The notes: generated by a model not told the origin, from the sequence alone. Numbered from the stretch's first letter, positions 6,496 to 14,594 are shown. The stretch is 14,594 nucleotides of DNA from Bacteroidaceae bacterium (GCA_016284115.1 JAEEOD010000210.1:1-14594), one strand, 5' to 3'. Made by a program: numbers and translations.

Positions 6496-7929
6496 ATGAT
6501 AATGAATCCTACTACAGACTGTGTGTTCAAAATTTTCAAGGAACTAAACCAGATTCCACGTCCGTCTCACCATGAAGAGCGTGTGGCAGAATATCTATGT
6601 CAGTTTGCAGAGCAACTATGTCTGCCATATAAACGCGATTCTGAAAACTGCGTCGTCATCAGTAAACCCGCCACGCCTGGTCATGAGGGAGCTGAACCTA
6701 TTGTGCTACTTAACCACATGGATATGGTATGCGTAGGCATGAATGACCCACTGAATACACCAATCGAAGCTTATATAGAGAACGGCTGGATGAAAGCCCG
6801 TGGCACTTCGTTGGGAGCAGACAACGGCATAGGTCTATCGATGGCCTTGGCGGTGTTAGAAAGCAACGATATCGTGCACGGACCTTTGGAGGTGATTACC
6901 ACCACCAACGAAGAGGACGGCATGTCAGGCGCATCGCAGTTGAGTAAGGATTTCTTAAAAGGACGCAAGGTCATTAACCTCGATTCTGAAGATTATGATA
7001 CCATAACAACAGGAGCTGCTGGTGCTTGTCTGCAGTTCCATCGCATTCCTATAATGCATCAACCTGCCCCCTCAGGCACTTGGTACGCCATTCGCATTGA
7101 GGGTGGACTGGGTGGTCACTCGGGGGTTGATATCAACAAGGGGCGTTGTAGCGCAGTCATAGCAACATTTGCTATATTAGCAGCCTTTGGAATGAAATGC
7201 CGATTCCACGTATCTGCTATTAATATTGGTGAAGCAAACGCCTGTATCGCTTCTTCTGCCAAGATTATTATCTGTATCACTTCTGGCGAAAGTATTGAGT
7301 TCGTGAAGCAGCAGGAAAAAATGATGAACAAATGGCTACAAGATAAGTTTGCTGACGCGGATCCAGGTATGTATTGCACCATCAACGAGTGCGAAGCACA
7401 AAAGACGATTATCAACCATGAGGCCTTTAATGCATTGATGTCCTGTCTAGAGCAACTTCCTCAGGGTGTAGTGAAAATGAGCGAAACGATGAAAGGCACA
7501 GTGGAGACGTCCAACAACATCGGGCGTGTGATAACACAAGAGGATTGTATCTTCGTATCTACCCATACCCGCAGTTTTATCGATAGCAAAATGGAAGAAT
7601 TGAGTCGCCAAATAGCCAACGTGTTTGCTACCTGTGGAGGTAAAAGCGAGACAGTGATGTCGGCTCCTGCATGGCAGGAAGACCAGCAGTCTGTTTTCCT
7701 ACAACTCACCTCTGACACCTTCCAAGATGTGTTGGGCTGGCGACCACGCATGGTGGCAATGCACTTCGTACTCGAGGCTGGCTTCTTTGTAGAGCACTAT
7801 CCTGGCATTCAGATAGCAAGCATCGGTCCACGAATCGTTGAGCCCCACTCCACTAGCGAGCGTGTTGAGCTATCCACTATCGATGATATCTGGCGTGTAC
7901 TGATTGAGCTTCTGAAAAGGCTTGCTTGA
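6496..7929 (+). CDS. pepD: Aminoacyl-histidine dipeptidase (cytosol non-specific dipeptidase), M20C
   Basis: PepD is a cytosolic zinc dipeptidase of family M20C that cleaves a wide range of dipeptides, including Xaa-His. The 477-residue length is normal. Metal and catalytic residues are all visible: His74 and Asp76 in LLNHMDMV, bridging Asp109 in GADNGIGL, general base Glu139 with Glu140 in TTNEEDGM, Asp163 in NLDSED, and His451 in VEPHSTSERVEL. His208 in GGLGGHSG belongs to the lid/dimerisation domain (about 180-390), which is inserted between the two halves of the catalytic domain. Either ATG at 6496 or at 6502 could be the start; both lie 18-25 nt after the TAACTTTG element, and I chose the first. 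It is transcribed alone, divergent from padR. It may finish the breakdown of peptides brought in by transporters such as the OPT protein at the left end, but no genetic link is visible. Confidence 0.97.
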   Translation: MIMNPTTDCVFKIFKELNQIPRPSHHEERVAEYLCQFAEQLCLPYKRDSENCVVISKPATPGHEGAEPIVLLNHMDMVCVGMNDPLNTPIEAYIENGWMKARGTSLGADNGIGLSMALAVLESNDIVHGPLEVITTTNEEDGMSGASQLSKDFLKGRKVINLDSEDYDTITTGAAGACLQFHRIPIMHQPAPSGTWYAIRIEGGLGGHSGVDINKGRCSAVIATFAILAAFGMKCRFHVSAINIGEANACIASSAKIIICITSGESIEFVKQQEKMMNKWLQDKFADADPGMYCTINECEAQKTIINHEAFNALMSCLEQLPQGVVKMSETMKGTVETSNNIGRVITQEDCIFVSTHTRSFIDSKMEELSRQIANVFATCGGKSETVMSAPAWQEDQQSVFLQLTSDTFQDVLGWRPRMVAMHFVLEAGFFVEHYPGIQIASIGPRIVEPHSTSERVELSTIDDIWRVLIELLKRLA

Positions 7930-7971
7930 TTATTCAAACGTAAATATTTTTCATATAACAATGGCCAAATT

Positions 7972-8007
7972 AAAAAAAGCCAGGCCTTGTTTCTCAACAA
8001 AACCTGG
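7972..8007 (-). terminator. Intrinsic terminator on the minus strand downstream of galE
   Basis: Read on the minus strand, CCAGG-TT-TTGTT-GAGA-AACAA-GG-CCTGG is followed by C and seven T. Two 5-bp stems are separated by a 2x2 internal loop, with a GNRA-type GAGA tetraloop. It is 200 nt past the galE stop, so it ends either a long galE 3' leader or a separate small transcript. On the plus strand the hairpin is preceded by A and lacks a T tail, so it would not end pepD transcripts well. Confidence 0.75.
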
Positions 8008-8131
8008 TCTACAACACAAACACAAAATAAAACACGACAAAACTACTATTCAATTATCCTGTCAATGCAAAAAACATGCATTTGTATGACCAGATTATAT
8101 TCACATACGATCCACGTCAATCAGGTAATAT
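7972..8131 (-). ncRNA. Candidate small RNA of about 160 nt between galE and pepD
   Basis: No gene fits the 7930-8206 gap. A minus-strand -7-like element TACTTTTG (8136-8143) is followed about 160 nt later by the GAGA-loop terminator. Between them are hairpin-forming segments: AATGCA/TGCATT (8064-8069 with 8077-8082, 7-nt loop), with GTC/GAC able to extend it past a bulge, and GTATG/CATAC further 5'. This layout of promoter, structured body and terminator is what an sRNA gene looks like. A -33 TTTG is missing, the body is AT-rich, and I do not recognise the family. It could equally be the 3' untranslated region of galE. Confidence 0.3.
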
Positions 8132-8135
8132 GGCA

Positions 8136-8143
8136 CAAAAGTA
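8136..8143 (-). promoter_or_regulatory. Possible -7 element for the candidate small RNA
   Basis: The minus strand reads TACTTTTG, a match to TAnnTTTG, 64 nt downstream of the galE stop codon. The expected -33 region is T-rich (GTTTTTT) without TTTG. This is a weak call because the flanking DNA is very AT-rich. Confidence 0.35.
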
Positions 8144-8206
8144 AATAAATGTTTTAAAATTAAAAAACTTTTATCAACTTTTTTTTATGATTTATGCCAA
8201 ATAACA

Positions 8207-9241
8207 TTATTGAATGCCCTTTTCACGCAATTTAACCTGCCAATTCCATGCTGAACGCAAGGTATTGTCGATGGTTTCTTGCGCCTTCCAACCCAATACC
8301 TCGTTGGCTTTTTTAGGATCAGCCCATACCTTGACAATATCACCTGCCCTGCGTCCTACAATACGGTAGTTTAGCTTCACGCCTGTACTCTCCTCAAAAG
8401 CATGCACCAGTTCCAATACAGATAGTCCCTTACCTGTACCAATGTTGAACACCTCTACCTTTTCCTGCTGCCTGTGCTGCAAGATGCGATCGATAGCATA
8501 CACATGTGCCTTCGCCAAATCCACCACATTGATATAGTCGCGTATACACGACCCATCAGGGGTATCATAGTCATCGCCAAACACACTCAGTTGTTCACGG
8601 ATGCCCATAGCTGTCTGAGTAATAAACGGCACTAAATTCTGCGGAACACCATTAGGCAATTCTCCTATCAAGCCACTGGGGTGCGCACCTATTGGGTTGA
8701 AATAACGCAACAACACGGAAGAAATAGGTGAGCCCGATTTAATAGTGTCACGTATGATTTGCTCACAGATTTGCTTAGTCTGTCCGTAGGGAGATTCTGC
8801 ATGTTTCAAGGGTGCCTCTTCCGTAACAGGTAGCACATCGGGCTGGCCATAAACAGTACATGATGAAGAGAAAACAATACCTTCTATACCAAATTGAGGC
8901 ATTAATCCAAGCAAGTTAATTAGCGAATTAAGATTGTTTCGATAATACTTTAACGGCTTTTCAACCGATTCGCCAACAGCTTTGCTAGCAGCAAAATGGA
9001 TGATGGCCTTGATGCCTTGTTGCTTGTGTGCCAACAATCTAAGTGCAGTGGCATCCAAACAGTCGATATGGTAGAAAGCAGGACGAATACCTGTAATCTG
9101 CTCAATGCTATCCACAACATCTGCCTTTGAATTGGAGAGATTATCAACAATTACTACCTCATAACCGGCGTTCTGTAACTCAACTACCGTATGTGAACCA
9201 ATAAAACCGGTTCCACCAGTTACCAAAATTTTATCCTTCAT
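8207..9241 (-). CDS. galE: UDP-glucose 4-epimerase GalE
   Basis: GalE is a cytosolic short-chain dehydrogenase-type epimerase that interconverts UDP-glucose and UDP-galactose with bound NAD, serving galactose use and glycan synthesis. The protein of 344 residues begins MKDKILVTGG. The open frame extends 32 codons upstream, but those residues are basic and unlike the family and cover the TATCTTTG promoter element, so the ATG at 9239-9241 is chosen. The NAD-binding GGTGFIG is at 9-15. The catalytic region is SSSCTVYG at 125-132 with YGQTK (Tyr152, Lys156). RYFNPIGAHPSGLIGE lies at 179-194. The residue matching the E. coli gatekeeper Tyr299 appears to be Val305 (in RRAGDIVKVWAD), which may allow UDP-GlcNAc/GalNAc as substrates. 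It is divergent from the AddAB-like operon and has no other sugar genes beside it. Confidence 0.97.
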   Translation of the reverse strand: MKDKILVTGGTGFIGSHTVVELQNAGYEVVIVDNLSNSKADVVDSIEQITGIRPAFYHIDCLDATALRLLAHKQQGIKAIIHFAASKAVGESVEKPLKYYRNNLNSLINLLGLMPQFGIEGIVFSSSCTVYGQPDVLPVTEEAPLKHAESPYGQTKQICEQIIRDTIKSGSPISSVLLRYFNPIGAHPSGLIGELPNGVPQNLVPFITQTAMGIREQLSVFGDDYDTPDGSCIRDYINVVDLAKAHVYAIDRILQHRQQEKVEVFNIGTGKGLSVLELVHAFEESTGVKLNYRIVGRRAGDIVKVWADPKKANEVLGWKAQETIDNTLRSAWNWQVKLREKGIQ

Positions 9242-9268
9242 CTTCAAAAAAGTTTCATTTTCTTGTTG

Positions 9269-9276
9269 CAAAGATA
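9269..9276 (-). promoter_or_regulatory. -7 element of the galE promoter
   Basis: The minus strand reads TATCTTTG followed by CAACAAG, 27 nt before the galE ATG. A TTTG at -33 is not seen at the usual distance. The element lies only 10 bp from the -33 box of the divergent addA promoter. Confidence 0.55.
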
Positions 9277-9286
9277 ACACTTTATT

Positions 9287-9318
9287 TTTGGTTTTTCTGC
9301 TTTTTTCCTGTATCTTTA
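9287..9318 (+). promoter_or_regulatory. Promoter of the AddAB-like operon
   Basis: TTTG (9287-9290), a 20-bp spacer, and TATCTTTA (9311-9318) give a nearly complete Bacteroidetes promoter, the best in the window. The leader to the ATG at 9363 would be about 40 nt. Confidence 0.6.
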
Positions 9319-9362
9319 CCATGTTGTTTAGACACAAAAATATCTAAGTAAGGTATATCAGC

Positions 9363-12300
9363 ATGGAATTACTCATCTATAAGGCATCAGCAGGCTCTGG
9401 TAAGACCTTCACCTTAGCGGTGGAGTATATCAAGCAACTTATCATTGCCCCCACTGCCTACCGCCACATATTGGCAGTGACATTCACCAACAAGGCTACC
9501 ATGGAAATGAAGGAGCGCATCCTGCAACAGCTCTGGGGCATCTGGCAAGGTGATGATGATTCTGCACCCTACTTAAATGCGCTGGAGAAATGTTTACTAG
9601 AGACAGGCTATGCATTCAGCACTAGCGACATTCAACTACGTGCTGGTGATGCCCTGCATCGTATCTTACACGACTACAACCGTTTTCAAGTAACGACTAT
9701 CGACTCTTTCTTCCAAACAGTAACACGCAACTTGGCACGAGAATTGGGCATTGGTTCCAACCTAAACATTGAATTGGACACTACTGCCGTACTTGACGAG
9801 GTGGTAGACCACATGATTGCACGGCTCGACGAACACTCAACAGAGTTGTCATGGATACTTAACTATATTGATGCCAAAATCAATGACGCTACCCGCTGGC
9901 AAGTAGACGATGAACTAAAATCGTTTGGCAGACATATCTTTGATGAGAGTTTTGTGGAGAAAAGCAAACGACTACATGAACAGCTGAAAGATAAACAGAC
10001 CATACAACAATACCAGCATCAGCTGAGGTTACTGAAACAAGAGGCTATCGAGGGCTTAGACGCTTTCAGACAGCGTTTTGCAGATATCATGAATGCGCAT
10101 CGGATTTTCGATATTGATTTGAAATATGGTTCGACTGTCATCGGTTATTTCGAGAAACTGAATAAAGACGATTTCGACAACGACAAGTTGCCCGGCAAAC
10201 GTATGGAGGAACGTATGCATGATGCCGACTGTTGGGCTAATGCCAAGTCAAAGCAGAAAGACTTTGTAACTAAGGTGGCATATGAAGAGCTAATGCCCTT
10301 GCTGAATGATGCTGAACGCTATCGTACCGAAGCTGTAGCAATTACTCGCAGTTGTGATATGGGTACCCGATACCTGTATCAGTTGCAACTTATCAATGCC
10401 ATTCGCGAAGCAGTGACCAATGAGAACCATGACAAAAACCGTTTCTTGTTAGCTGACACCAACCAACTGTTGGGTAATTTGATCAGCGAGAGCGACTCGG
10501 CATTTATCTTCGAGAAGATTGGTGCCAACATCAGTCACATCATGATTGACGAATTCCAAGATACCAGCCGTATGCAGTGGAACAACTTCAAACCATTGGT
10601 GGAGGAAGGACTGGCACAAGGTGCCGATAGTCTGATTGTAGGCGATGTGAAGCAGTCTATCTATCGCTGGCGCAACGGCGACTGGAACATTCTGAACAAT
10701 ATGCGTGAACAAACAACGCCCCATAAGATTCGCATCAAACCGCTTTCATACAACTACCGTAGTGAGCAACGCATCATCCTTTTCAACAACCAGTTGTTCA
10801 GGAAGATGATAGAGACGCTGAACCAACAATACAAGGAAGAACTGAACGAGGATTGTTTACCTTTACTGAATGCCTACAATGACGTGGAGCAGCTGACGAG
10901 GAAAAAACAAGAAGCGGGCTATGTAAAAATAGATTTTATAGGCAAAGACGAGGAGGCCGACAGCTATGAGGACAATACCATTCGTGCTTTGGGAGAAGAA
11001 GTGAACCGACTACAACAAAATGGCATCCCCTTGAACCAGATGGTCATTCTGTTGCGCAGCAAACGACACTTGGGCAACATCGCCACTTGGTTTGACAGAG
11101 AACTACATATTCCTGTGGTATCTAACGAGGCTTTCAGATTAGATGCATCTATAGCAATACATATCATTATCAATGCCTTGCGCTGTCTTTCCGATAAAGA
11201 AGACCATATAGCGAAGGCAGCGTTGATGACCGACTACCAACAATTGGTATTAAAGCGTGACATCACTGATCTGCACGTACTACTCTCTTCACCCACTACA
11301 GAGTTATTGCCTGCCGGTTTTATAGAACGTAGAGAGGAATTGCAACAGATGCCTCTTTATGAATTAGTAGAAGAATTATTCTGTATTTTCTCTTTGCAAG
11401 AAATTAAGCAACAAGATGCTTACTTATTCAAGTTCTACGATGCGGTAAGTGAATACCTCAACGACCACTCGTCAGAACTTACTGTGTTCCTGCAATATTG
11501 GGACAATAAGCTCTGCTATCAGACTATCCCCAGTGGCGAGACCGACGGCATACGCATAATGACGGTCCACGCTGCCAAAGGATTAGAGTTCCATACTGTT
11601 TTGGTGCCATTCTGCGACTGGACGATGACTTTAGAGCCACAGATGGAGCAATTAGTGTGGTGTTCCCCAAGAATAATGCCATACGATGCGCTGGATATGG
11701 TACCCGTAAGGTACTCAGAAAAGATGTTGAAATCAGTATTCAAGGACGACTTCCTGCGTGAGCGTTTACAGCTTTGGGTGGATAATCTGAATATTCTATA
11801 CGTTGCTCTTACAAGAGCAGAAAAGAATATGATTATCCTTAGCAATCAAGAAGGAAAGAAAGGTAAAATCAGTGAACTCTTAAAGACTTGTGTAGCTGAA
11901 GTAACTGCGCCCTTAGCTGCCAATTGGGACGAGGAAAAGCAGTGCTTTGAATATGGTGACTTGATGAGTTATGAGGGAAAGCAGCAGAAAGTCTGCAACA
12001 ACCTTTTGGCGAAACGACCCCACCCTATGAGCATCACTATGGTGAGCAAGCATCCTGAAATGGAGTTTCGTGAATCGAACCGTTCGGCTGACTTTATTGC
12101 AGGCATCGACGAAGCAGACTCAGCCAGTCGTTTCATGAACCGAGGCAGCATCCTGCATACTTTATTTGCCTCAATCCGTACCAAAGCAGACATTGATGGT
12201 GCTATCAACAACCTAATAGCCGAAGGTGTGGTAGGCGGTATCGTCAGCGAACAGGAGATACGTGATGAGGTAAACCGTGCCTTTGCCCACCCAGCCATAC

Positions 12301-12563
12301 AACCATGGTACGATGGTACTTGGCAGTTGTTCAACGAGTGCGAGATAATCTGGATGACTGACAACGGCTTACAGCAACGCAGGCCCGACCGTGTGATGTT
12401 GCGAGGTGATGAGATGATAGTGGTAGATTTCAAGTTTGGCAAGCCAAAGAAAAGTCACCGCCAACAGGTACAAACATACATCGACCTACTCACAAAGATG
12501 AACTATAATAATATCACGGGCTATCTGTGGTACGTTGATGAAAATCAAATAGAAAGAATATGA
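9363..12563 (+). CDS. addA: AddA-like UvrD/RecB helicase-nuclease (exodeoxyribonuclease V beta-type)
   Basis: This is the motor and nuclease subunit of an AddAB-type complex, which resects double-strand DNA ends for recombination repair. It has 1066 residues. Superfamily 1 helicase motifs appear in order: Walker A ASAGSGKT at 8-15, TFTNKAT (motif Ia), motif II MIDEFQDTSRMQW from 394, motif III GDVKQSIYRWR at 427-437, motif IV-like SYNYRS at 462-467, motif V MTVHAAKGLEF at 733-743, and motif VI LYVALTRAEK at 812-821. The C-terminal PD-(D/E)XK nuclease is complete: GSILH with His932, PDRV with Asp1009, VVDFKFG with Asp1022 and Lys1024, then QVQTYIDLL near 1035-1043. Both activities should therefore be intact. 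It has its own promoter, and its TGA overlaps the ATG of the AddB-like gene by 4 nt, implying translational coupling. The symbol is assigned by family; Bacteroidetes members are often annotated only as UvrD-helicase proteins. Confidence 0.92.
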   Translation: MELLIYKASAGSGKTFTLAVEYIKQLIIAPTAYRHILAVTFTNKATMEMKERILQQLWGIWQGDDDSAPYLNALEKCLLETGYAFSTSDIQLRAGDALHRILHDYNRFQVTTIDSFFQTVTRNLARELGIGSNLNIELDTTAVLDEVVDHMIARLDEHSTELSWILNYIDAKINDATRWQVDDELKSFGRHIFDESFVEKSKRLHEQLKDKQTIQQYQHQLRLLKQEAIEGLDAFRQRFADIMNAHRIFDIDLKYGSTVIGYFEKLNKDDFDNDKLPGKRMEERMHDADCWANAKSKQKDFVTKVAYEELMPLLNDAERYRTEAVAITRSCDMGTRYLYQLQLINAIREAVTNENHDKNRFLLADTNQLLGNLISESDSAFIFEKIGANISHIMIDEFQDTSRMQWNNFKPLVEEGLAQGADSLIVGDVKQSIYRWRNGDWNILNNMREQTTPHKIRIKPLSYNYRSEQRIILFNNQLFRKMIETLNQQYKEELNEDCLPLLNAYNDVEQLTRKKQEAGYVKIDFIGKDEEADSYEDNTIRALGEEVNRLQQNGIPLNQMVILLRSKRHLGNIATWFDRELHIPVVSNEAFRLDASIAIHIIINALRCLSDKEDHIAKAALMTDYQQLVLKRDITDLHVLLSSPTTELLPAGFIERREELQQMPLYELVEELFCIFSLQEIKQQDAYLFKFYDAVSEYLNDHSSELTVFLQYWDNKLCYQTIPSGETDGIRIMTVHAAKGLEFHTVLVPFCDWTMTLEPQMEQLVWCSPRIMPYDALDMVPVRYSEKMLKSVFKDDFLRERLQLWVDNLNILYVALTRAEKNMIILSNQEGKKGKISELLKTCVAEVTAPLAANWDEEKQCFEYGDLMSYEGKQQKVCNNLLAKRPHPMSITMVSKHPEMEFRESNRSADFIAGIDEADSASRFMNRGSILHTLFASIRTKADIDGAINNLIAEGVVGGIVSEQEIRDEVNRAFAHPAIQPWYDGTWQLFNECEIIWMTDNGLQQRRPDRVMLRGDEMIVVDFKFGKPKKSHRQQVQTYIDLLTKMNYNNITGYLWYVDENQIERI

Positions 12564-14594
12564 GATCATTCCTTGAAATAGTAGCCAACGACCTCTATCA
12601 ACGCATAGGCAGCGACCTGTCACATACAGCGGTGGTATTCCCCAACAAACGTGCCAGTCTGTTTTTCAGCGAACACTTGGTGCGCCAGGCATCCACACCT
12701 ATTTGGTCACCAGCCTACATCAGCATACAGGAGTTGTTAACCTCGCTCTCACCTCTAAAGACTGGTGACCCTATCCGTTTAGTATGCGAGTTATTCAAGG
12801 TGTATCGTACCGAAACACAAAGCGAAGAATCGTTGGATGACTTCTACTATTGGGGCGAACTGTTAATCAGTGATTTCGACGACGTGGATAAGAATATGGC
12901 GGACGCTTCTCAGCTGTTCGGCAATCTGCAAGACTTGAAAGATTTGGAAGATCTGAGCTACCTCACCGAAGAACAACAGGAGGCCATTCGTCAATTTTTC
13001 TGCAACTTCTCTATTGAGAAAACATCCGAGTTGAAGCAACGTTTCATCAGCGTTTGGAATAAGTTGGGTGCCATCTATCAGCATTTCCGTCAGAACCTAC
13101 GCCAGTTGGGCATTGCTTACGAGGGCATGCTCTACAGGGATATCATCGAACGACTGGATGTCGGCCAACTGCCTTACGACCACTTAGCTTTTGTAGGCTT
13201 CAACGTACTGAACCGTGTAGAAACCACCTTATTTAGTAAATTGCACGAAGCAAGCAAGGCTTTGTTTTACTGGGACTACGACATCAGTTACACCACACAG
13301 CCACGTAAAGCAGCCATTCCTTTCACACACGAGGCAGGCGAATTCATCCTACGCAACATGCAGTTGTTTCCCAATGCGTTAGGAGAAGAGCATTTCCAAC
13401 AGATGCAACAACCCAAGAAAATCAAATATATAGCATCTCCTACCGAAAACGCTCAGGCTCGCTATATTCCGCAATGGTTCGCACAGCTATCACACGAGGG
13501 CATCGAGAAGGAAAATGCCGTTGTGCTATGCAACGAGAGTCTATTGCAACCAGTGTTACACGCCCTTCCTGAAAAGGTGAAACACGTTAATGTCACGATG
13601 GGTTTCCCTTTATCTCAAACACCTGTATTCAGTTTTATCAACGTCTTGGCAGATTTACAGACAGTGGGGTATGATGCAAAAAACGGGCACTATATATATG
13701 AATATGTATTGGCGTTCCTGCGTCATCCTTACACCAAGCGTTTGTCAGCCTCTGCTGAGACAATAGAAAGAGAGTTGACTAGCAAAAATCGTTTCTTCCC
13801 TGTCCCCTCGGAGCTAAAGGTAGATGATTTCTTCGACAAGGCATTTACGCCTGTCAACAACAACCAGGCATTATGTACCTACTTGGTAAATATGCTATTA
13901 GAATCCACGACTTTATTCCACCATGATGAGGAAGAAACGCACGAAATCTTCTCACAGCTATACCGTGAGTCGATGTTCAAAAGCTATACGCTCATCAACC
14001 GATTGCTGACACTGATTCAACAAGGCAACCTCACCGTGAATACTATCACCTTCCGCAAGTTGCTCAACCGTATCTTTAGCGGTACCTCCATCCCATTTCA
14101 TGGAGAGCCAGCCATCGGCATGCAAATCATGGGTGTATTGGAAACCAGAAACTTGGACTTCAAGAACCTGCTCATGCTATCTGTCAATGAGGGACAGTTG
14201 CCTAAGGCAGAAAGCAATGCATCATTCATCCCTTATAACCTACGCAAAGCCTTTGGTCTCACCACCATCGAGCATAAGAATTCGGTCTATGCCTACTATT
14301 TCTACCGCCTGATACAGCGTGCAGAAACGGTGACAATGATGTATAACACATCGACAGAAGGATTGAATCGTGGTGAGATGTCACGCTTTATGTTGCAGTT
14401 GCTCACCGAGTCACCACATAATATTACCCTACAACAATTAAAGGCTGGCCAATCACCCGCACAAGAACGCGAGATTACCATCATCAAGGCGCCAGAGATT
14501 TACCAGCTGCTGCTAGATAACTATGCCAATCCACAGCAAGCCGATTGGTACATCTCCCCCTCCGCACTCAACACCTATTTGAACCGTCCGCTCA
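12560..14594 (+). CDS. addB: AddB-like PD-(D/E)XK nuclease family protein, N-terminal part (runs off window)
   Basis: The frame is open for 678 codons from the ATG at 12560 to the window edge with no stop, so the gene continues beyond it. It starts inside the last codons of addA (ATGA overlap). The N-terminus resembles the inactivated helicase domain of AddB/RecC-type subunits: HTAVVFPNKRASLFFSEHL at 23-41 replaces the usual first strand, and no GxxxxGK[TS] Walker A motif is visible in the first 60 residues. The segment GVLETRNLDFKNLLML at 525-540, then SVNEGQLPK, is the motif V-like region conserved in AddB. The visible part ends SPSALNTYLNRPL at 666-678, the entry to the PD-(D/E)XK nuclease domain; the catalytic residues are not in the window. 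Arg676 stands where AddB proteins usually have the first iron-sulfur cysteine. Expected partner of the AddA-like protein. Confidence 0.88.
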   Translation, partial: MRSFLEIVANDLYQRIGSDLSHTAVVFPNKRASLFFSEHLVRQASTPIWSPAYISIQELLTSLSPLKTGDPIRLVCELFKVYRTETQSEESLDDFYYWGELLISDFDDVDKNMADASQLFGNLQDLKDLEDLSYLTEEQQEAIRQFFCNFSIEKTSELKQRFISVWNKLGAIYQHFRQNLRQLGIAYEGMLYRDIIERLDVGQLPYDHLAFVGFNVLNRVETTLFSKLHEASKALFYWDYDISYTTQPRKAAIPFTHEAGEFILRNMQLFPNALGEEHFQQMQQPKKIKYIASPTENAQARYIPQWFAQLSHEGIEKENAVVLCNESLLQPVLHALPEKVKHVNVTMGFPLSQTPVFSFINVLADLQTVGYDAKNGHYIYEYVLAFLRHPYTKRLSASAETIERELTSKNRFFPVPSELKVDDFFDKAFTPVNNNQALCTYLVNMLLESTTLFHHDEEETHEIFSQLYRESMFKSYTLINRLLTLIQQGNLTVNTITFRKLLNRIFSGTSIPFHGEPAIGMQIMGVLETRNLDFKNLLMLSVNEGQLPKAESNASFIPYNLRKAFGLTTIEHKNSVYAYYFYRLIQRAETVTMMYNTSTEGLNRGEMSRFMLQLLTESPHNITLQQLKAGQSPAQEREITIIKAPEIYQLLLDNYANPQQADWYISPSALNTYLNRPL

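Noticed and set aside
7961..8089. Small plus-strand ORF of 42 codons beginning MAKLKKARPCFS
   Set aside because: It runs straight through the minus-strand terminator hairpin, is Lys/His-rich as expected from translating A-rich DNA, and has no visible promoter. Likely chance, though conservation was not tested.
7972..8131. 6S RNA in the galE-pepD gap
   Set aside because: The 5' and 3' ends do not pair into the long closing stem with a central bubble expected of 6S RNA.
9242..9337. 32-codon N-terminal extension of galE
   Set aside because: The extension is unlike GalE and contains the TATCTTTG promoter element; the MKDKILVTGG start fits the family.
11969..12442. 157-codon minus-strand open frame inside the AddA-like gene
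   Set aside because: It is a shadow of the well-supported nuclease-domain coding region, with no recognisable motif.

Overview
The window looks like chromosomal DNA from a Bacteroidales bacterium, most likely Prevotella/Segatella or Bacteroides. Three things support this: the gene content (Bacteroidetes-type DnaB, DUF1460 amidase, PspC with a Bacteroidetes N-terminal region, M20C PepD, divergent AddAB-like pair), A-rich leaders without Shine-Dalgarno sites, and repeated TAnnTTTG elements (the Bacteroidetes -7 promoter consensus) in front of the genes. The genus assignment is inference. No tRNA, rRNA, CRISPR array, IS element or phage gene was seen. This is mostly conserved core genome, not a mobile island.

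Layout. (1) 2-2228, plus strand: the 3' part of an OPT-family oligopeptide transporter, followed 7 nt later by a secreted DUF1460 NlpC/P60-like amidase; together a plausible cell-wall peptide release and import unit. (2) A strong bidirectional terminator (2236-2277) separates this from dnaB, which runs on the minus strand (2276-3814). (3) dnaB is divergent from ispE (3930-4766), across a 115-bp region with a repeat-rich promoter. (4) ispE converges on a padR-pspC operon (minus strand, 6254 to 4725), an envelope-stress type regulator/membrane protein pair; the two 3' ends overlap by 42 nt. (5) A 241-bp divergent regulatory region rich in inverted repeats leads to pepD (6496-7929). (6) The 277-bp gap 7930-8206 holds a minus-strand intrinsic terminator and a possible small RNA. 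(7) galE (minus, 9241 to 8207) is divergent from an AddA-like helicase-nuclease (9363-12563), which overlaps by 4 nt (ATGA) an AddB-like gene running off the right end (12560-14594).

The most useful second-look items are: the AddB-like subunit, which lacks a Walker A motif and has Arg where the family's first iron-sulfur Cys is expected; an SSB-like acidic tip (DGDVPF) at the DnaB C-terminus; the candidate sRNA downstream of galE; operator-like inverted repeats at the padR, pepD and ispE promoters; and a small gatekeeper residue in GalE that suggests UDP-HexNAc use. I did not find a clearly new multi-gene system.
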